Positions 58,286-64,000 of a stretch of DNA of 64,000 bases are shown one piece after another. The DNA is from Phialocephala subalpina. Taxonomy: Eukaryota; Ascomycota; Leotiomycetes; Helotiales; Mollisiaceae. The stretch covers positions 2,413,084 to 2,477,083 of the forward strand of contig FJOG01000004.1 in assembly GCA_900073065.1 (NCBI GenBank). The letters are read 5' to 3'. The stretch's first letter is position 1. Every line of letters begins with the position of its first letter. A model generated the notes under the pieces. The model was given only the letters and a program-made list of their open reading frames with translations, made no database searches and had not been told where the DNA came from. The position numbers were made by a program, and so were the translations under genes.

Positions 58286-59146
58286 ATGTTTTCCGCGAGT
58301 TGGGTGGTATGCTTAGTCCTCGCCTCCCAGGCCTTTGCAGCGTGTACCAGGGCTATGCTCCAAGATGCCGCAGCAGCTTATGGTATGTTTGCGACCTCAT
58401 GCGCTGATAAAAACCTGCTTATATGCGTGAAAGTGAAAGCGCAAGCCGCTGGGTCACCGAGTATGCCCGCTCTGGCGAGCAATGTCAGTTACTTGGAGAA
58501 TGATGCGACGACGGATATCAAGACTGGTGTTCTGAGCCAGCCTATCACTATCGACTTCAATCGCAGTCTCTACGATACAACCCAGTGTGCCACGTTCACC
58601 GAGCTATCAGCAGCCACAAATAAGAAATCTTATATCATTCACACGCGAATGCTGTTCACGGACGACAAGATCACGACCATCCAATCCGTCGTCACAACCA
58701 CCGGCGACTGGGCCTTCAACGCCACCGGACAACTCTACTGGAATAAACAAGAAGTATGGGACACCATCCCCGAATCCAAACGCGACACCCGCGCTATCAT
58801 CAAAGCAGCTAGCGACGCCTACCTCGACAGCTGGGGCGATGGCACTGTCAAAGTCCCATACGGTGCTCCCTGCGCCAGACTCGAAGGCGGTTCCTACACA
58901 GCAGGGAAGGGATCAACGACCAATACTTGCAAGATGCCGCAGTTTCCGCAGCCGTTTAAGATTACGAATCGGAGATATGTGGTTGATGAGGAGGTGGGTG
59001 GGGTGGATATCTTTAATGATTTTCCGTTTATTGAGAAGACGAAGCCGGATGGGACGCCGAGTACGAATTTTATTCGGGTGGAGGGGGGACTGATAAGGTA
59101 TATTCATGAGGTTACTAAGTGTGCCACGAAGAATTGTGGGAGGTGA
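58286..59146 (+). CDS. Secreted DUF8021-like protein
   Basis: A signal peptide (WVVCLVLASQAFA) precedes CTRAMLQDAAAAY. A 51-nt intron at 58383-58433 (GTATGT...GCTGATAA...GAAAG) is likely. It has no in-frame stop, so the unspliced frame also reads through (286 residues), but splicing gives AAAAYVKAQAAGSPS, which fits the family, and a 269-residue protein. Further features: NVSYLENDA, QPITIDFNRSLYDTTQCATF, VTTTGDWAFNATG, SKRDTRAIIKAASDAYLDSW, VPYGAPCARLEGG and NRRYVVDEEVGGVDIFNDF. This family is common among secreted proteins of filamentous fungi; its activity is unknown. It closes the accessory block. Confidence 0.85.
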   Translation: MFSASWVVCLVLASQAFAACTRAMLQDAAAAYGMFATSCADKNLLICVKVKAQAAGSPSMPALASNVSYLENDATTDIKTGVLSQPITIDFNRSLYDTTQCATFTELSAATNKKSYIIHTRMLFTDDKITTIQSVVTTTGDWAFNATGQLYWNKQEVWDTIPESKRDTRAIIKAASDAYLDSWGDGTVKVPYGAPCARLEGGSYTAGKGSTTNTCKMPQFPQPFKITNRRYVVDEEVGGVDIFNDFPFIEKTKPDGTPSTNFIRVEGGLIRYIHEVTKCATKNCGR

Positions 59147-61890
59147 CGGTTGTTTTTTAAATGCACACATCAATTTGCGACAGTCCCTCAGACTGTAATA
59201 CAATTAAAATACACTCAAGAACTCTTCTCTCCTCCTAGGAAACATCACAACCATCCTTCGCTCTCCAGTTTCGCTTTATGCCACTTAGCCCATCTACCTT
59301 CGGATCTGACACGCCAGTTCATTGCCGGCCTCTGTTTCGACTTGATGTAAGCATTCAGTTTTTGAATCCTAACTTTCTCTATACATTCAGCTCGGCCACA
59401 TGAATGTCTGAGAAAGTCGGTCTCGTCGGCAGTATCCGAGTCCGTCACATCTGAAGAACCTGGTGTTCTCGCAATCGCAGACCCAGATGACGCCTTGATC
59501 GCCACACATCTTCTTCGAGTTATTTGCTTTGGTTTAAACTTGATGAGATGATATGAGGGTGTCCTTCGTAAGTGAACGAGAGGTAGATAAGTATAGAGGA
59601 GATGGTCTAACACTCGTATTTCCTTTTATGTTATGAACTTCTGATTCTTGGAATTCGATGGAGTGGCAACTGGTTAGAGAGAACCTTATTTATTCACAGA
59701 AATCAAGAAAGAATTCTAAATACGAAGTAGAATAACTACTCCACCGCTACCGACATGAATCACTTGATCAGCTCATGACCGCGAGCTTCACGTATCAATT
59801 CGATGATGTTTCCTGGGCTCCTGAAGTGAGAATATTCTACACTGCTTGGGACATATCCGTTAATAGCAAGAGTGAAATTATAACTGCTATGAAGAATAAT
59901 GTCTGAAGGAAATCCAGGAATCCGAACAATGATCATCGAGGCAAAAACAAAACCCGATATATGAAGAAGGAACTGAGTCCTCTCCTTCTTCCATATCCGA
60001 ACTTCTATTTTCGTGCGCAGCAGAGCGCTTTGTCGACACCGACTCTGGTTTCAACATCAAGCCACCAGGTATATCGGAGCCTATATACTCGTCTTTGATG
60101 GAATCTTGAAGTCTCGGCATCATTGTATGGCATGTCAACAGACTTCTTTCACCCTCAAAGATCTCTGAAGCTTTGGGTTTAACTCGTGTTGACCTGCCAG
60201 CCTCGTTTCCTCGAGCTGCGGAAAAGAAACACGATCGCGCCAAGAACCTGGTGGGAATGACTTTTCTTTGGATGTGAAGCCATGTTGAGACGTGCTGCAG
60301 CGTGGAATGTCGTTGTCGTGGAGAAGAACGTTGAGAGTTCGCAATGGAAGAGTATAGCCAGCTTTATGCATTTTTGGGGAGGGGGGGAATCCAATGTGGA
60401 AGCTAAACTCAAATAAATGAAACGAGGACTAGGACGAGGCTCAGGCAGTTGGTATCACATCGGCGAAGAGATTTCTGATATGAAAATATGAAAGTGGCGA
60501 GCTTTCGCTACGCGAAGGCCAAAAAAGCTCATCTACACGTTGCGAAACCTTGGTATAAAGTCATGAAGAAGGGAGCTACATAAGAAGAAACGGCAAAAGT
60601 CAAGCCAAGCCCGATCATTTACAACTCGGCCCCTTTAAGTCATGTTATTTCAGGGGGTTGCTGTATAAAACCGGTCAGTGTTTTTGAACTCGCTGATGGA
60701 ATAGAATTTTATTTAAATCTATACGGTCCTTACTCGGCTCTGCACCGCAGACCATCAATAGAGCTTAGTACACTCTCTTACCACTTAATCCAATGAATTG
60801 CTCTCTGCCCACCGGATTCCCGAGCCTTTTCCGTTGCTTTCATCGCAGCTTCTGCTTCAAAACATCCCGCACCTACATTCTTCTCGATCACGCCTCTTAT
60901 CAGATCAATAAATCACTCTCAAGTTCCGAGTCCGAAGCAGAGAATGCTAGAGTCTTTCTGGATTAATCCTTTGGAAGACGAGACCTCGCAATGACGCAAA
61001 AGTGGTCTCTTTTATTGGCGGAACCTTGCTCATGCGATAAATTGATGTATTCAGCTCTGAGCCACTAGTAGAAACACCAGGTTTGAACATCAAAGGACTT
61101 TGAAAGGGTTCAAAAGGCAAAGGAGACCTCTGATGATGTACCATAATTGCAGTCACGTGGTCGCTAAACAAAATAGGGGGTGAGACTGGTATCACGGTGG
61201 CTAATGGCCTCCAAACATTGCCAGACGAGTAAACCAACAATCAAAGCCGCTCACTCTTACCCTGAAAACTCCGCAGGCCTCAGAGTAATTGTAACGATAG
61301 CAGCATGTTCCGTCCTCCTTCGCCGAAAGACTGCAGGACCCGCAGGGGTTGCATCGCGTTTGCTATTAGCCATTTCATGACTTCTTTGTTTACTTGAAAA
61401 TGCAGGCCATAGAGCGTGTCGGCATGTTTGATTCAGAACTGGAAGGATCTGGTATGATTAGATCAGTACCTGCAGCATGAATGTGAAGTTTGATGTGAAG
61501 ACGAGGCAGACTCCGAATTCGTGAGGTGCAGCGTTCAGTATAACAGCCTTGTCTCGACTGATTTGGGTTGTTGTATTGAGCATCTCGTAGCTAGGCTCAC
61601 CACTGAATTCAAGCACATCAGAAAGAAATACAAATCAGGCTTGGAAGCACAGTACACAACGGCAGTGAAGTGAAGGATGTCTGTGTGCTAACGAAATTCC
61701 GGTTAGTGCCCGCTTCAAGGCTTCATCGGATCCCAGATTCTCAACACCACTACGCAATGTATGAAGATGGAAATACTAGTACAAACTCCGATTAATTCAA
61801 AAGACTTTTAATGCATCTTCTCTCAACCTCGAATCTTTCCACGCGACTTTACTTATTCACTTTGGCACAAGCCCACATATATTCGCAAAA
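59147..61890. other. Gene-poor stretch with weak minus-strand frames
   Basis: Minus-strand frames at 59245-59613 (ending MNWRVRSEGRWAKWHKAKLE), 59887-60243 and 60947-61240 could be exons of small genes, but none has a family, a good start or clear splicing. I see no RNA gene or repeat. Confidence 0.4.
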
Positions 61891-62772
61891 ATGCAGCCAT
61901 TCAAATTAGCTTCGATCTTCTATGTAGTCTTTGAAATCTGCTGGCTGGGTCACTTTTTCCTTCCACATAAAAAGCAATTAGAAAATGCTGAAATGGAGAT
62001 GAGTGCCTGGCAAACTTGCCTAATGGCGATCGGAGGCTCCTTGTTTGGCTTTGTCTTTTTATTCATTCATATCTATCTTGAAGAAAAAGAAAGACAAAGG
62101 TGGGATCGAATGTACGACTTGGAATGGCTGTCCTCGAAGATGGATGCCTTGGACGGCAGGTATCGAACACTGCTTTCCGCGCCAACGAACTCCGAGCTGA
62201 AAGAAAACAAAGATTTTTGGGATCGGTACCAGGATGCCAAGGACGCTGGATAAGAGTTCGAAATCCTTGCGAAGGATGTGAAGGATCTCTTATTCTGCGA
62301 GGACTGGCAGAAAAAGTAAGCTCGGAAAACTTCAACAGATGAGGAGAAGGGATCTGAAAAGTCTTTTAGAACGCAAGGGATAAAGTTCGTTAAACGCATG
62401 AAGAGTCTCTTGGATTTACGGAAGGAGGTTTTGATCTCGTACTCGTCTGAGGCTGAAGACTTAGAGGAAGGAAGCATTCGACATGATGGATTCCACGAGG
62501 TGTGTGATGCGTTCTTGGGACTTGAGTCTGACATCCGTGATTTTTGGATTTGTGGCTGGCAGAAGCTCGTGACAGGCGCCAGTGTTGATGGTGGAATTTT
62601 GGAAGGTGAGGTCAACCATTTGGAGGACACTGTCATAGATTCTGTCCCTGGGTCTCGTTCTTATTTGTTGTGGAAATTGGCTCCAAAGAGGAGAAATATT
62701 CTCCGTTCAAGATCAAGAAGTTGTTCGATTACAAATTCTTGTGAGCAGAAATCTTTGATCTCTAATCTTTAA
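61891..62772 (+). pseudogene. Degraded two-helix membrane protein, copy 2
   Basis: The frame from the ATG at 61891 has two hydrophobic segments (LASIFYVVFEICWLGHFF and IGGSLFGFVFLFIHIYL) and then charged helix to a TAA at 62251-62253. The same frame continues as EFEILAKDVKDLLFCEDWQK to a plausible donor at 62316. An intron 62316-62369 then joins in phase to TQGIKFVKRMKSLLDLRK and runs to a stop at 62772. Apart from the TAA the 276-codon frame is intact. It matches copy 1 at 1101-1881 (minus strand) throughout, including DVKxLL, FWxxGWQ and xAPKR. The distance from YRT to DVK is nearly equal in both copies, so an intron hiding the TAA is unlikely. It could also be a real 120-residue protein from the first frame. 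Confidence 0.6.
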
Positions 62773-64000
62773 AAGCGGAGGAATTTTGGGATTAGATTGT
62801 TCGAGAGTCTTTGCTGTCCATGTCTTTGCTGCCTGGACAACATGACTGTGGTTCCGCAATCGAATCCTATGGAGCGCTATTCGATAGCAATCAATATGGA
62901 GTTGAGCCGTAGTATGGCTTGCAAGGGATCTATCCACCCTTAGCTACGGGTTGATGGGTGATTACCTAAAATTTTGGTATCTGAGAAGAAAGTATTACTT
63001 TACGCTCAAGTGGTCACCCAACTTGACAACCGACTTTTGAATAAAATTCGTTGGGGCTCAAAATCAAGTGCAGTGCAGCACTGTAAGGCTATCTTCACTC
63101 AGCAGGTTTTCAGGCTCTTGTCGCTCCAAGTCGCGATACTCGGTAAGGCGTGCTAGGAGTGTTTTGTAGGGTGGTACTTTAGCGACCAGCGTTTCCTACC
63201 CCGCCATCTTCAGCTTCCGCACCACCTCTTTCTTTCCTTTTCAACAACACTACGGACGCACCTGTGACAAGACGTCACTCATTGCAGAGCATCAAGGATG
63301 CAGGATATTGCAATGAACTGAGCAGAGGAATTTCTTGTATAAGTTTGTTACATTTTGGCGTTGTGCGCGTTGGAAAGGGAGATGTTGAAGCCACGTTTTG
63401 TTTGGTGCTGTTCCCTTGCCGTTCTGCAGACCGACTGCCATTTTGTTACTATGTTTCTTCACGTCAATATTTGTATTCAGAACTTCGCCCATTGTCTGCT
63501 TCCCCACCTTGTCCTTCTCTGCTGGGTACTCGAATTCCTCTCTACTGAGGACAACCACGAAAACAGTGTAGATTTAGCTGGCGACCGTGTTCATCTAGCA
63601 ATGCTCAAGCTGCCTGCGGATATCGGGTACCCGACCGTCACGGATATTTCTCATGGGGCTTTTTTCACACTTCACAGCCAAAAAGCCATGGGTAGTACCC
63701 AGTACCCAGTTTTACCTCTGGCAGCTTTGATCTGGTTGGTGGCTGTTTGCAAACCAACGAGGAATAAGAAATTGATATCGGGTGGGGGTCAAAAGTTTTG
63801 GCCATGTATCTATGGCGTGATAGAACCTAAGGATGCGACATTTCATGGAAAAAATCACAACCACTTGAAGATAAGATCTGCATCCCGTGGAACATAAAGT
63901 TATCTGCCCGCGTCGGTATCGACGCAGCCCAGCCATGTCAGGTATGGCTTCAAGGTTGAGCCATGTCAAATAGGCGTAGATCGGGATCCAGGCTCAGCCC
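62773..64000. other. Right-end stretch without a supported gene
   Basis: Overlapping frames at 63264-63548 and 63355-63897 (plus) and 63292-63558 (minus) show no motif. I see nothing I can call. Confidence 0.4.

Noticed and set aside
63355..63897. 180-codon plus-strand frame at the right end
   Set aside because: Overlaps other open frames on both strands, no motif and no conserved style.
63930..63970. Short direct and inverted AGCCATGTC repeats
   Set aside because: Too short and imperfect to separate from chance.

Overview
The window reads as nuclear DNA of a filamentous ascomycete. Genes sit on both strands and mostly carry several short introns (about 42-180 nt) with GT..AG ends and CTGAC/CTAAC-type branch sites. 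Conserved genes (STT3, ATP synthase subunit e, dynein intermediate chain, PEX5) are mixed with fungus-only families: Zn(II)2Cys6 and bHLH regulators, DHA1-type and Dal5-type MFS transporters, a GT69/CAP59-type mannosyltransferase and a DUF8021-like secreted protein. Protein style and gene mix suggest a Leotiomycete/Helotiales-like fungus; this is inference. All gene models were spliced by eye, with no transcript data.

Layout. 1-2 kb: start of a Dal5-type permease that runs off the left edge, then a broken two-helix membrane-protein gene. 2.4-5 kb: a Pro/Arg-rich protein with a CxxC...CxxC pair. 5-6.6 kb: non-coding DNA with an exact 2 x 250 bp tandem duplication. 6.6-13.1 kb: STT3, ATP synthase subunit e and dynein intermediate chain. 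13.3-18.5 kb: three paralogues of an unrecognised family with a shared QYHQAWE-like motif. 18.6-26.7 kb: old yellow enzyme, a 346 bp MITE, a GPI-type fasciclin protein, a small secreted protein and a GT69 mannosyltransferase. 26.7-35 kb: weak ORFs, then a long gene-free stretch in front of an Esc1-type bHLH factor. 37.9-42.1 kb: a probably mitochondrial two-RRM protein and PEX5. 42.7-48.1 kb: four small minus-strand genes or relics whose proteins start Met-Cys, with an MFS transporter inside the array, then a 651 bp assembly gap. 49.1-59.1 kb: an accessory block of esterase, divergent Zn(II)2Cys6 regulator, MFS transporter, UNC-93-like protein and secreted DUF8021-like protein. 59-64 kb: gene-poor, with a second degraded copy of the membrane protein seen at 1-2 kb.

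How the genes may work together. The housekeeping genes serve N-glycosylation (STT3), respiration (subunit e), microtubule transport (dynein intermediate chain) and peroxisome import (PEX5). The 49-59 kb block has the layout of a small catabolic or detoxification cluster. The esterase and regulator share a 423 bp promoter that holds a CGG-N11-CCG palindrome, the kind of site a binuclear zinc regulator would use. The least explained parts are the Met-Cys small-protein array, the QYHQAWE paralogue cluster and the twin broken membrane proteins near the two ends.
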